Part shown: positions 1 to 13,000 of the stretch, piece after piece
Layout of the letters: each line of letters begins with the position of its first letter
How positions within the stretch are numbered: the first letter of the stretch is position 1
Origin: Myripristis murdjan
Lineage: Eukaryota; Chordata; Actinopteri; Holocentriformes; Holocentridae
DNA: 64,000 nt
Assembly (NCBI RefSeq): GCF_902150065.1
Contig: NC_043987.1
Location: 26,953,987 to 27,017,986, forward strand
Direction: 5' to 3'
The notes under the pieces: model-generated
What the model saw: only the letters and a program-made list of their open reading frames with translations
Database searches by the model: none
Told to the model about the DNA's origin: nothing
Position numbers and translations under genes: made by a program

Positions 1-279
1 TTGGTATTTGGAAAGAGCGCGACAAACCTGTACCTGCATAACTTTGGATTTTCTAAATGGAGCTGCCAGCTGATAAGTGACAACAATGCCAGCGGGCCAA
101 AGTACATGTGGTGCAATGTGTTTGGGCTCTTTGTGTTACGGAAGTAATATTGTGGTTTCCAGGGAGGGGGTCTTGATGCAGGCAACAGGAAGTGGTCTTG
201 ATGCAGCCGTGTGGACCACTTCCTGGGTCCTGAGAAATGAATTTTGCTATGAGAAATGGTAAAAACCAAAGCCACTAAA

Positions 280-281
<2 letters not shown>

Positions 282-353
<72 letters not shown>

Positions 354-364
354 TCTCTCTCTCT
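282..364. repeat. (CT)n microsatellite
   Basis: An almost pure CT dinucleotide run. It probably lies in an intron of the glycine-rich gene whose exons start at 1829. It opens artificial poly-Ser/Leu reading frames that are not genes. Apart from this run and the repeat at about 1205-1500, I see no exon in bases 1-1828. Confidence 0.95.
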
Positions 365-1204
365 CACTGTGTGTCTCTTTGTGTGTTTGGCCCATCTTGT
401 TTCAGGTCATCACATTTTGTTTAATTGCTATCCGTGTGGAGGTCTGGCGCTCTTTGTTTTAGCCACAGGAAAGGGAATTAAATCATCCATGTGTCACTTT
501 GTTTACCACAAACATTTTGTGTATGTGGAGATTTCCTCTACCGGGAAATTAAGTCTTGACCCGTCTTGCTTTCCGTGATTTAGTTTCATGTCTTAACAAC
601 TTACCTTTGACTGAGTGGAAGCAATGACCTCATTTAGACCTGCCTCTGATGTTTGTCTTCCAAGTAACACTGTGTTTGTTTCTTTTGTATCTGGTCAGGC
701 TCTGAGCCAAAAGCCATATCACATAATGACTACTCATGTTCCTCTCAGTAACCATGTTATGCGTCATGTGATAACTTTAGACGTTATGTCCCGCAGGCTC
801 AGGTGGTTTTGCTGAGCTCGTGTTGACTCATTTTGCTCGGCCTGATTTTGACAGGTCGCTCGTGATGTCAGCTCGTCATCATGCCGCGTCGTTCTCACGC
901 CTGCAGCCCTTACAGCCGATCAGAGAGTTACTCTTTGGGAACAGCGGGCGTAATTTTACTGTTTTGTCTTCACAGGCCATCTGAAACATTTGGGTTTCTT
1001 CCTGACTTTAACCTCTGGAATACAGTCCCATATCTTGAGAGAGTTTAAATTTATTTTCCCACATCTTGAGAGAGTTAAAACCTTCCAGTTATCTTCGACT
1101 TTGGTCAGATTTACAGGTTCCAGTGGCTTTTTCACAACAGATTCTGCTTCACGAAAACCGGCCTTAGCAGCCACATTTTTGCTCCACTGGCAGCCGGGGC
1201 CTAA

Positions 1205-1500
1205 AGATTTCTCTGTCAGTCCATCTGTCCATCCGTCCATTCAACACTTTACCTCAGGGCAACATATCTCGAAATCTATTGGACTGATTGCCACAAAATT
1301 CGATGAGCACATTCATGCTCGTCACAGGGAATGAACCCCATCAATGTTGGTGTCATATCACCTTTCTCCCAGCACCGCCACCCTTAGGCCAAAATGTCAA
1401 ATTTGATATCTAGCAATCTTTCTGGCAGATTGCCATGACATTCGGTGAACACATTCATGCTCCTCAGAGGATGAACCCTGTCAATTTAGCTGACCTCCTC
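1205..1500. repeat. teleost dispersed repeat (two internal sub-units)
   Basis: A non-coding stretch holding two diverged copies of one unit, near 1275-1345 and 1420-1480. Each has the order 'GATTGCCA(C/T)', an 'ATTC(G/T)' core, 'CACATTCATGCTC' and 'GATGAACCC' or similar. I recognise this pattern as a common fish dispersed repeat but cannot name its class. It sits upstream of the first visible exon of the glycine-rich gene. Confidence 0.55.
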
Positions 1501-1828
1501 AGGCTAAAACGTACACATCCCTCTGACACACACAAAGCTTGCAGGGAACTCTTGACGGAGACTTAATGCTTGTTGGTGGTGGGAAAAGGTACAACTGTTA
1601 AACACGTTGATGAGAATGCAGCCTCCATTTCAGAGCACACAACTTTTTCCAGACACGTTTTCTGGAAGGTGAAAGAGCATTACATGAGGACCACGTGTTG
1701 CACCATTTTGCTCTGATGTAGTAGGCTGCAGTCGGCTCTTAGGGCTGCAGGTTTGAAAACCACTCGGCGCGTTGAGCCGAGATCATAAGGGACCTGTCAA
1801 GATCCGGCTCGTGCATCTTATTTCACAG

Positions 1829-4800
1829 GGTACATTGGCGGACCCGGGAGCTACCTTGGAGCAAACCTGGGCGCTGGGGGCTATGGAGCAGGTAATAGGC
1901 AGCACATAAAAACTAACGGTGCATGTTAGATGAATGTGCTGTTGATTTAGATTAAAGCACTGTCATGCACCGCCCACAGGCCTGGGACAGGGAGCGTACC
2001 TGGGTGCTGGAGCTGGCAAACTCGGAGGTGAACATTCACATTTTCCTTCCTGTTGTAATTTCTTTTGTTTTCATGAAGGGCTTTAAATTGAATTTCATTT
2101 TTTTTTTTTACAGTGGCTCAGCATGTCCCTCTAACTCTTTCTTTCTTTAAAAAAACAAAACAAAAAAACATCCCAGCAGCTGGTCTCGGACAGGGTGGGT
2201 ATCCTCAAGGTGTTGCAGGAAAGACAGCTGGTGAGAGGCTTATAAATATTCTTACTCTGCCCTTCAGTCTAACCGTATTCCTTTATCAACATCCCTCCCT
2301 TAGCCTCTGCTTCCACTTGTTCTTTTGAAAGGCCTCTTCCAGTGACCCCGCATTTATCAAACACAGCCTCGAAAAGACAGGATTTTCTCCAGCAGATACA
2401 ATCCCACTTACCATGAGCTTTAAAATGCAGAAACAGGAATCAAGGAAAAGACTTGCAGCGGGTCTTGTTTCAGCGGGCAGGAATCGGTTGTTAACTCCTA
2501 TTTTGACTTGTAAATAAACGATTTGCTTGCGAGGCTTGCTTGCAAGTTTGCAAGTTGTTTTTTTTTTTGAGGTCACTGGAAAGGGTGCTTTAATGACTTC
2601 CTCTCAGTTAAACCGGCGAATAACTGGTAATGCTCTTCAAAAGGTGAATGCGACCAAATGGATTACACTCGCAAACATTTTAAAACATGCCCCCCCTTCC
2701 TTCCTTCCTTTTTTTCTTCCCCAAATTTCTCTTTTTTGCTTTGTCTGCATGGACAACAATGCATGGAAATCAATGTTATTGTAGGTTTAACAGCCTACTA
2801 TGTTTAATATTTCCTCCTGGCCATGTATATCTGTTTGTAAATGAGTACAAAAGTCTAAGTACGTGTATATAAGAGGGTCTGTGCCCCACATTTTGACACA
2901 GGCTATGGTGATGGAGCGGCGGGATACGCTGGTGCTGGGGCCGTCAACAGCTTGGGTGAGTGGCTCTTCATCAAAACATGCATTCACAAACTCTAATTCT
3001 GTTTTGGGCTGTATGACACCTCGAATAACAGATGATCAAACTGCACATGGTTATCCAAACAAAGAGAATAGCCTTTAAATAGAAGCAAGGTGGTCAACAA
3101 ACACTTAAAGAGAGGGAAGGACAGAATTAAAAAGCGTAACCTTGAAACCCGAGGCGCTGCAGGAATGCCTGGAACGACCGAGGATTAACGGGCCTCATGC
3201 TCAATACCGTTGGGTGTCCGAGTCAATCTGCATCAAAGCTGTCACTCAAGAGAAATGATCCTCAGTGAAGGCAGACTGATCTGTTGCTTCCCGATGAGCA
3301 GCGAGTGACTTCCTGTCCTCTGTTCTGACCCTAGGTGCAGATGCAACCGCTGATTCAAAAGCGCTGTCTACAGGTATTTGGGTGTCGGCACGGTGACTGT
3401 CTGCACGCACGCATCCATCTTTCCTCTCTCTTTCCAAATTTCCTTTAGTGCAGGTACTGGGCACAAACAGAAATCTCACACACAGCACTGATCAGCTGGA
3501 CTGGACAAGCCTTGTGTGGTGTTTCACTCCTGATATTCATTTTGAAATGTAAATTTCATTATCACGGTGCTTTGAGAGACTTGAACATGTGTACCTCTTC
3601 TCCACAGGTTATGGGACTGATTACGGCGCTGGCAGCAATGGCTATGGAGCCGGTGAGTGTTTTCTCAACAAGAAAAAATAGAAGGAAAGAGAAGCCTAAT
3701 CTACTAACAAACTCACAGACTCACATGCGTTTCAGGGCTTGGTTACCCTGCAGAGTTAGCCGATGGCTCTGGGAACAAAGCAGGGAAGAGCGAAGGTAAC
3801 CATTCTGGCGAGTTATAACCCACCGCAAGCTGTAACACATAACATTAATCTGTACATGCTTCACCTCTGACTTTTGTCGGCCAAACAGATTGAAGAATTT
3901 GTTTGCAAAAACACATATCTCCAATTGTATTCATTGCTATAAACCATGATTTCGGCCAGGTAATATATATAAAAAAATCTTACTTATAATTTAAGAAAGT
4001 GAGGCTCCACCTGGTGGTACAGAAGAGCCTCGCTGAAAGACATAAGAATTGCACTCCAACTAGCCCAAGTCCTTAACGGAAAACCAAAAAAAAAAAAAAA
4101 ATGTCACTTAATTTATTTTTATTATGGCCAACATTACATATACACATCAAATTGCAATGATGTAAAAATAGTTGTTAATCATAAAATATTTTAGAAATAA
4201 AGTTTGCCTGTGCTGAGCTGTGTAGGGTGACGTCACGCCTGATCTGAGATAGCAGGGATAGAAACGGCCTACCTGGGTGGCGCTTGGGAAATTTGGTTTG
4301 GCACAGAGCAGTACATGGTCTGAAACGTCTGGGAACCTCTGATCTGATATACAGTCGATATTAGCGTTTCCAAGTAAAAAGTCGACTGTTTCCCGGGAAC
4401 GTATAAAGGCGTCTTGACTTCTCGTTACGTTTCTTGAGTCTCATATCCCTTTTACATACATAGCATCACTTTTTTAAATTCAGGAATGGAATTTATCTGT
4501 TTTTGCAAATGAACTCTTCAAATAGAGACTGTCAGGAATGTACGTTTCCAAACAGTGTGGTGGTTTATCCACTGGGTGTAGCTATTGTTTCCTGAGGAGG
4601 CTGACTAATCTGATCTGGGGATTTTTTTTTTTTTTTTTTTATGTTCTCCCCTGTAGCTTCTTTTCACACCATTTTATTCAAAAGTGTTTCTTGTGAGTCA
4701 GCTGTGGATCACAGCGTCTGACCCTGACATTTGTGTTTGGTTGATGTTTCCAGGCCTCGGTGCAGGAGGTTATGGTGGGCAGGGCCAAGCGGCCTTAGGT

Positions 4801-7800
4801 AAGAGAGTAAAGCATGGAGCAGCATGAGGGATGGCAGCTGCCACACACTTCCTGACACAGGGGGGATACAGGGTGCATGCACGGGAGGAGAAATACTTAC
4901 CTTCATGTTTGTTTTTTAAAGCATCCATGCTTTACCATGTGACGCATTGCTAATCCCAACTGCTTCTGGTGACACCTCATACACAACTAGTCCTCTCATA
5001 TCAGATGTTTAATAGGTCACTGCAAATGATGTGTATTTTCTGAGCTAGAGACACTATAAATTAACAGGATACTTCATATAGAGAGAGATATAGATTTAGA
5101 TATAGATGATATAGATATATAATTTATACAGGATGTATAGAGAACAATCAGTTTGTCATTGTCTGAACTTAAAGTCCTTATTTAGATAAAACAGGACTTT
5201 TTTGGTCTGTGATCTTAATTGTCATGATGAACAGCCCATGTTAGTTTATTTATCTTTCTCTCCACTGTGGCTTTAATTCATAAAATGGTTAACAGAAGTG
5301 ATTACACTTCCACTAGCATTCACTTTAAATCCAGAAACACGAGAGCCGCTCTGATGAGGCATCACGTCATCCATCTGCCCGCTCTAACTCATCTGTCTGT
5401 GTTGGTGTCTAACCTCTTCCTCGCTCCTTCTCGCTGTTTTTGTCGATCACTGTGTAACCCCTCACCTTCCTTCATGCCTGTATGTGTCTGTAGGGGGCGC
5501 TGGCTCTGGTCCTGGTGGTGCTCTGGCTTACGGGGGCCAGCCGGTGGTCCCGGCGGGGCTGGGGTCTGATGGGAAGTCGGGCGGGTTTGCTGGGGCCTTG
5601 GGCCTGGGAACTGACTCTGGGCTGGGTAAATACATATTCTGGCCTGAGAGAGACCAGTGGGAGGTTCCTCTGAAAAAATAAAATTAACAAATGGTTTTTA
5701 TTTTGCTTGAATTTGATACCATAGGTTTCGCTTTCTTTGTCATTACCGCCTCAGCTCATGGAAACAAGTGTGAAATCAGCTTTAAAGGAAGGAAACTGTC
5801 ATGATCTGCAGCCCAAATTGTCTCAGATGGGGATTTTTGGTCACTGATATAAAAATCTTCTAGAGGCCCCTTGGCTAGTGAGGCTAAACGAGAGTGACAC
5901 ATAAAGAAAACACAGAGAAAAGGAAGAGACTGAAGCGCCGATGTGAAAATAAAGTGTGACATCCAAACAACCAAGAGGCAAACCGATGGAAAAAGCTAAC
6001 ATAAGGCAAAACACTGAACGATTCCCCAACTTGCAAAGCTGCGGCCTCCATAACCTGTTTGAGATATCCAGCTAATAAACAGACAGACTGGGCTGAAAGC
6101 ATGACCATAACGCTGCAGCTCTCCCGGCTGAGGCAACAAGCATATTTGTTCTTGATCTTGAAAGCTGATGGCTGACGCGCCTCGTGTCTTGTTTCAGGGG
6201 CTCTCGGCGCAGGAATGGAATCAACCGGTGGCAAATATGGTGAGCGGTGCTGATGCAACCTCGCTCTTCTGTCACACACTTAGTCAGGCTGTCATCTGTG
6301 AGTCAGATGCAGAAGTAGCTTGATCGCACATGGAGGTGAAAGGCTAGAGAATAGGGATATGAGTCAATGTGCCCATGTGACTTTTCCCTGTAGGTGGAGT
6401 TGGTCAGCCCCCATATGGTGGAGCTCCAGTGATTCCTACTGGCCTGGATGGTAAGAGCTGTGTGTGTTTGTGTGTGTTTATGGCCTGTTTGCGCCGAGCA
6501 CATAAAGTTAATGGTTTTATAATCACATGGATCACAATCAGGGACGTAGAGAAGGGTAAACCTACAGTGTGCACACCTTTTTATTTGCAGAATAATAGTT
6601 TCCCCACATGCACCGAGGAAAATACCCATCTTAACAAGACATGTCACCTCATATTGAGTCTCACAAATCTTGTTTTTCTTAAAACAAGTGGAAAATATGC
6701 CAACAGGATGAGATAATCCCACTGGTTTCCAAAGCTAATCAACTTGTTTATGGCATGTTCTTTAATTCAGTGTCATTTTCTTGATCCCAGTGGGCTGATC
6801 TGCCCTATTCTGCCTTGTTTCAGTGTGTTTACCCACAGGAAAATCTCTGAAACAAATACAACTGCATCGGAAACAAGTGGGATTATTTCATCCCACTGGC
6901 AGATTGTTGCACTTGTTTTGAGATTTTAAGTGTGACTATGCGACTAAATGACTTCTTAAGATTGCGTGTGATAGCAGTGTCCTCTATCAGTTATATCTCT
7001 CAGTTATATCAAGATCAAAGTTTGAGCAGGAAGTCAATCACACTTAATCACAGCTGCAATCTCAAGAGGTATCACTGCACCTGAATAATGCAACAACAAA
7101 TGAAAAAATTAACAAAAACAGCAGGCCCCAACCTTTAAAGGTGTATTACACAAATTTGAGGGTTAGTTGAAGTAACAACCATTAAGATTGAACAGAGTAA
7201 AATGGTGAACGAGCACGTAATTTATCAGTCAATCATCAATTTTAATCAGAATCCGTCATGTATTTTTCAGCTGTGTCTAAAAGGTCCTCACTTAGAAAAA
7301 ACATGGATGACTCTGAAGATGTGACTGAATACGGTCGATGGTGGTGGATGTTGACTTGTTTTGTTTTTTGTTCACCACCACATGACTGATCACAAACTTC
7401 AGCTGATAGCACATCTGGTTAAAAAATCATTAATAGATCATTTCTCATCCTGTCAGGTGATGGTGGCTACCCGTACAGCGCTCAGCATCTCAGCCTGGGA
7501 GCCGACGCCGGTAAAACCAGCAAATATGGTGAGAATGAGCTCATGTTTGCATGTCAATGTGTGAAAGAAAGTGTGAAGAGCTGCATGTAATGGAAACTGG
7601 TGCCTGACCTCGACTTCTTGTCACTGTTGGTCTGCAAATGTGGCTGGAGGACAGTGGGCTCAGCACGTTGCAGCATGCAGAGGTGGATAGTAGCATGCAC
7701 TGCAACAAAATCATTTAGACTCATATTCAGTATCAAAAAGGCTAATTAACTTGTTTCCAGCCTTTTCTTGACTCAATATCATACTGTTAAAATGGACATT

Positions 7801-8803
7801 TTTTTCAGTGTGAAGAATTATCTATATGTTTTATGGTGAAATATGTGTCTCTCTCATATGTGCATGTTGCTATGCGTGTGTTCGACTTCTTTCCTGCTCT
7901 GTTTTTATAATGTTTCCTTCCTTGCATGTCCCTGCCAAGGCTATGCCGGACAACTGGGCACGGGTCAAGACGCCTATGGTGAGCAATAAACGCCCACACT
8001 CCCTGTGCTCACGTGCCTTATTCACCCCCTTTGCTCCTTCTGGTGGCTTATCAGTCGTGTCTCTCTTGCACAATATTTACAGTATAAGGTGTGTGTGGCC
8101 GTATACAGTGTACTCTGTACACCTGCAAGCACACAAACACTTTTTGTGCCATTTTGCTGCCACAAAATTACTTTCGAATCTATTTACAATAGGATTTTAT
8201 TGATCAACCCAAAGTACTAATATGTTCCCCTCTCCTGTCTAACATGCAGCTTATTTATTGGTGTAATGTCTAACTGGGTTGATGCTTTCACAGGAGGGCA
8301 GGGTGGCAAATATGGCGGACTCAACGGTCTTGGAAATGGATACAAAGGTGAGCGGATGGTACATGCACCATCCCAGGACTCCCTGGAAGAAGAGACATTG
8401 TGTCTCAATGGGACCTTCCTGGTAAAATAAAGGATAAATAAAAATAAATAAAATCTCATGATGTGCACTGCATAGGAGATCCATTTTAAGACATATAATG
8501 CAGTATTGGGGTTTAAAATCAGTTTTGAAAATATGAAACCAGTGAAAAATTCTGCCCTTTCCAATGCAAATCAGTCATCACTGGTCCACTCAATTCGAAA
8601 AACCTCTCACTTGCTTTCAGGAAAATATGATTTGATGAAACCAAGTCCCTTAATATGGAGTCATTATGTTGTTTAGTGTGATTGAACTGCCACTGCATTC
8701 ATTTTGTGACTGTCATGTGTTGATGCTCAGTCATTTTTTCCTCATCATGTCTCATTATTTTTTCCCCCTACCCATCTCTTCTCTCTTTCTTTAACCAGGC
8801 TAA
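1829..8803 (+). CDS. glycine-rich elastin-like secreted protein, GREP1-like (3' part; 15 exons visible)
   Basis: About 267 codons of a low-complexity Gly/Ala/Tyr/Leu protein are spread over exons 1829-1891, 1980-2027, 2180-2230, 2902-2955, 3335-3373, 3608-3652, 3736-3795, 4754-4798, 5494-5625, 6198-6239, 6394-6450, 7457-7528, 7940-7978, 8294-8347 and 8799-8803. Every exon is flanked by AG and GT, is a multiple of three long, and starts and ends inside a glycine codon (phase 1-1). The last exon completes one Gly and then reads TAA. Motifs include GLGAGGYG, GYGTDYGAG, GGKYGG and isolated Lys. There is no poly-Ala/Lys cross-link block and no elastin C-terminal Cys/RKRK tail. The exon style is elastin-like, but the neighbours (paqr4, a claudin) match human GREP1 on 16p13.3, so I infer an extracellular GREP1-like protein. 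The start and signal peptide lie left of the window. Exon 3335-3373 is the least certain. Confidence 0.75.
6650..6935. mobile_element. palindromic MITE-like element, copy 1
   Basis: It lies in an intron of the glycine-rich gene. It shares with two later copies (35019-35422 and 38333-38676) the blocks 'CTTGTTTTTCTTA', 'GATGAGATAATCCCAC' and, further on, 'GGAAACAAGTGGGATTAT' followed by 'CATCCCACTGGC'. The two halves are roughly inverted, as in a non-autonomous DNA transposon. It has no coding capacity. Its ends are less clear here than in the copy at 38333. Confidence 0.6.
7698..7810. mobile_element. short TIR element (CACTGCAA... type)
   Basis: The segment opens with CACTGCAACAAAATCATTTA and closes with a T-run and CAGTG, giving short inverted ends. 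Internal 'AACTTGTTTCCA' resembles the MITE family at 6650, 35019 and 38333. It is a small internally deleted relative in an intron. No clear target-site duplication is seen. Confidence 0.45.
8367..8450 (+). mobile_element. LINE/SINE 3' tail ('GTGTCTCAATGGGACC')
   Basis: Only about 20 bases after the donor of exon 8294-8347 comes 'GTGTCTCAATGGGACCTTCC' and then an AAATAAA-rich tail. I recognise this as the 3' end of a retroposon common in fish genomes. Only the tail is present, as expected for 5'-truncated insertion. Confidence 0.55.
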
Positions 8804-9205
8804 TTCAAATGACCTGAACTCCCTCAAGTGGATTTTTTCCATAATGTGTTCATTGTAATGTGTTTTTGAAAACTTTTTTTTTTTTTTGGTTTGGTTTTGT
8901 GTTTCATTTGATTTTGTCTGGATGTTTTATTGTTTTGTTTTGTCCTTTTCTCGCTCAAGACTCTTGTGTTGTGTCTTTGTCTGTTTTCTGTCTGTTACTG
9001 GAGATTTGTTTCCCTCGTGTCGTCTGCCATCGTGTGCGTCAGAAAGGATCCGTCACCTGCCAGTCTCCTCATTCTGTCAATGTTGAAAAATGGATGATGA
9101 ATATAAAATGCATATTAAGTGCAAGGAAAGTGTCTCTACATTTAAAAATGGATATTAAAATGGTTTATATACTGTTTGAAGCAAATAAATTATCTGTCAA
9201 ATAAT
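8804..9205 (+). other. 3' UTR and poly(A) signal of the glycine-rich gene
   Basis: Non-coding sequence after the TAA at 8801-8803. An AATAAA at 9184-9189 is the likely polyadenylation signal. The transcript would end about 200 bases from the predicted 3' end of the convergent perforin gene. Confidence 0.6.
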
Positions 9206-9394
9206 GCTTAGTAAAAGTCTCTGAGTCAAGACATTTTGCATCATGTTTACCTTCACACATTTTTCTCTTGTTCTCTTCGGTAGCGTCATGAATGCCGCAT
9301 CTGTACACAGGAAGCTTCACCACTTCCTTCCTCATGCTGCGCCAGACAGCCTCACATAAAGTAAAACTCAGCATTCACAAATCAAATTTAAAAT

Positions 9395-10040
9395 TAGACG
9401 ACTACTTTATTTATTTTGCATAGAAAACATCAAGTCAGTCCATGTTGCAAAGTTTTAGGTACAATACTTAGGCGTTAAGACACACCAGCTCATGTCAGTA
9501 ATGCTTATAATAAAGAGCGAATGTTAAAACCACTTGTATAATACGACATGCTCTTTAATCCCCTCGAATCTGCAAATAACAAACATGTCACAGTGAAAAA
9601 CAGAGTCTCTGAGTCAAAGCGTTTTATGGCTTTTCGCCGTCACACACTGCTCCCTTGCACGGCATCAAAAAGCAGGAAGCTGTACCTCCTCCCTTCTCTG
9701 TCGTAAGCAAAGTCTGCAATGAATGAACAATTACACAAAACACTACACACACATACATTACAATGCAGACATTTTAAGATGCTGCTTGCTTGGTTTGCCG
9801 TCCTGTTAAAGATCAGGCACAAACATGCAGCTGCATAAATTATTAGAGAAGCAATTAAATGATTTCCAAATCGGTTCAGAGTCCTTTTTGGAAGATGAAT
9901 TCTGCTGCTTTCATTCATGTTTTGAATATATTGTAAGGAAAGCTAGTAAAGAATAATGACTTTTTTTTTTTGCTAAATTTATCTCATCTGCACATTATAT
10001 GAAAAAAAGCAAGTTTCACTGATCATTTGTACACTGGAGC
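9395..10040 (-). other. 3' UTR and poly(A) signal of perforin
   Basis: Downstream (minus strand) of the perforin stop codon at 10041-10043. Two overlapping AATAAA signals on the minus strand lie at 9406-9415. Small reading frames here are not protein-like. Confidence 0.6.
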
Positions 10041-13000
10041 TCACAGCACACCAGTCTGTGGACTTGTGGCAGTAACACTCTGGTTGCTGTGTGAGCTCGA
10101 TTCATCCACAAACACGCCCATCTCTTTCAGGATTTTCTTTGGAACGGGGTGGGCATGACGGGACACATACACACTCCGCAGGCTTTGACTCATAGGGGAG
10201 GGTTTATAGTCGCTGCATGTGGGTCCGCTCAGACTCGGAGCGCACCTCACCTCCCATTTGAAGTAGAGGCGGCCATGCTGGAGGTTACACAGGTCCTCCT
10301 TCACTCCAGCGCCCAGGACTCGCTCGCATTCCCCCAGGAGGTCGTCGTCCCACTTGTTGTCCTCATCCCACACTTCAAATCTGACATTTGGCCGACTTGA
10401 CAAATCTTGGCTGCCCAAGTCGATGGTCATGGCCCATGTGGGGTTGTCGTTGTTGTAAATGACAGAGGAGCGTCTGATCATCACCCCTTTGAAGGACACC
10501 TTCACGTAGCCATCCGTCTTAGTGGTGTGGTCACCCCACAGTCCCTCCCCTCGCTGCACGGTGATGATGACCCGTGCCATGCCCCTGCGGGTCGGGCAGC
10601 AGTCTTCGCCGACAGCAGGGTCATTGTGGCAGCTGCAGACACAGGAATCCTTCCCGCTCTTGATGCCTGCCTGGCAGTGCCCACTGCAGTTCCTCCACAG
10701 GGCTTTCTCCAGGATGTAATGGCTGATGGCCGAGCGCATGTTCCTCCGAAGAGCGGTGTTGGTAGGCAGCAGCTCATGAAGGGAGTCCAGAGAATATGAG
10801 ATTATGTCTGGATTCTGGGGCAGGGAGTTCAGCCACTCCTTGTAGGCTGATGGATCTTTGTCGGCGGAGAAGAGAAGCTCCGGCTCTGTGGTGTGGCCGC
10901 CCTTTATTTCTGTGAACCTGCAGGTGAGAGCGAAGGCAGAATGATTTTGTGGTTTCAGTTAAAGCCATAAAATTACATTACAATAGTAGTTTGTATGGAA
11001 ACTGGGTCTAGCAAAAGTCATAGACAGATCCTTCAGGTACATCAATTCCAAGATTAAAAAAGGGCCGTGAGCTGGCCATAACTTGACCATTCTCGTGTCT
11101 GCAGTAGTAATTTAGCAGAGAGAACTCAATGAAAACCGAGAGAGAGGAGATGCAGCAGATGCACTGCAGAGCAAGCTCCTTGCCTGTCGCTGAACATGCT
11201 GGAGAAGCTGGTCTTGCTCTCTGTCTTTTCGGTGTCCTTTTTGCAGTGTTTTGCTTCAGTTTTCATGGAGCCGCCACCAACGCTGGCGGACGCCTCCACC
11301 TCCAGGCACATCTCCACCTCCTCCACACTGAGGCCCTGCAGCCTGGCCTGGCACTGCCTGATGCTGGTCACAGACTGGACACTTCCTCCCAGCTGCACCT
11401 GGAGCCAGGGAGGAACTATTTAAACAGCCACCGTACAAGCTGGTGTGATGCACTGTCCAGCTCTCCTGATGTGGGATTTTCCTGATACCATTTTTTAGGT
11501 GTGAAAACACATGTAATGAAACTCACTCACTCACTCACTCACTCACTCACTCACAGGACCAGTTAGCTTTGGGTATGCTCTATTTGGACATGTTAATTTG
11601 CCTTATGTGGCATCAAGGGTGGAGCAAAACATTTTAAAGGAGTGTGGGTGGCAGCTGTTGTTGCCTCTGGCCATCACACCAATTTTGCAACTGTAGTTGT
11701 GAAAACAACAAATAAATTAACTCATCAAATCCAAACTTAAACGTCGTCAGTCACAGTGAGAATCTCTCTCTGGCCTAAACCAAAAGTCGCTCTCTCGTCC
11801 TCTTACTGGTTTTAACAGACGACACCACATCACCCCGACCCTGCTGCTCTCCGCTGGCTCCCTGATCAATTTAGAATTGATTGTATGATTGTATTGATCA
11901 CTTATAAAGCTCACCTGGGTCTGGCCCCAAGCTGCATAATAGTAACGTTGGCCCCCTCTTACCATCCGGGCCCATCGGCTTCGGAGCAACCTGCCTGAGT
12001 GAGACTCACAGAATCAGTGACTTCTTTTAAATTGCTTCTTAAAACCCATTTTTATAGACTTGCCTTTATGTAATATCATCTTTTAATTTAATTTAATTTA
12101 ATTTTATTTTATTATTGTTTTTTATTGGTTTATTAACTACAACTACTCTCGTAGTTGTAGTTAGTAATTAATTAGTGTATTTATTATTGATTTTATAATT
12201 TTTTTATTCAATTATTTTAATTGTGTTCATTATTGTTGTTGTTGTTTATTTGTTTTTGAATATATTTTTTCCCTTTCTACTGCCTTTTTATCTCTTTGAC
12301 CTTTCAACATCCCTCTGATTTCCTCTCGACTGTGTTTTGCATCTTTTGTTTTCCCGTTTTTACCTTTTGTCGATTTGACCTTAATTCTGTATTGCTCTTT
12401 TTTGGCCTTTCTGTACAGTTTTCTGTTTTTATTTTGCCCTCTGATTTTTCTGCTTTGTTGTGTCTGTCAAAGCATTATTATTATAATATACTGTCTGGTC
12501 ATATCGGCCAAACAGGACAGAGAGGCTGCATTTTATTTCACTTTTAATTTTACATAAAAATTTTACACAAAAAAAAAAATGCACTAGTGCTTGACAGTCC
12601 CTCTGCAAAGATGACAGCATCACAAGTGGGCCCAGACGGTCCTGGAGGTGCGTTCACGCGCCGTAGTCTATATTTTGTTGTGCGTCCTGTACCAATCTAC
12701 CTGGAAAACTCACAAATTTAACAGTCCACATTTATGTTCAAACAGCTGACTGAAGCTCACTGAACACTTTATTTCCAACCCCCCGTCCAAATAAAGAAAG
12801 GCGCTTTGCCTCTAAGACCCTGTGTGTCCTTGTTTCTCTTACCTTGGTGAGGTAATGGGTTCCAAAGGTGTCAATCAGCTTGTAGTATCGTTGTTTGTTT
12901 TCAGGGCAGTAAGTCTTGGGGAGTTTCTTCAGCGCTAAGACGAATTCCCGGTGCAGCTTGGGCCTGCTGGACACTCGGTAGCTGATTCCAATCAGAGGTG

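Noticed and set aside
256-462. Ser/Leu repeat frame
   Set aside because: Caused by the (CT)n microsatellite; no other protein feature.
10149-10799. Plus-strand frames opposite the last perforin exon
   Set aside because: Shadow frames of a well-supported coding exon on the other strand.
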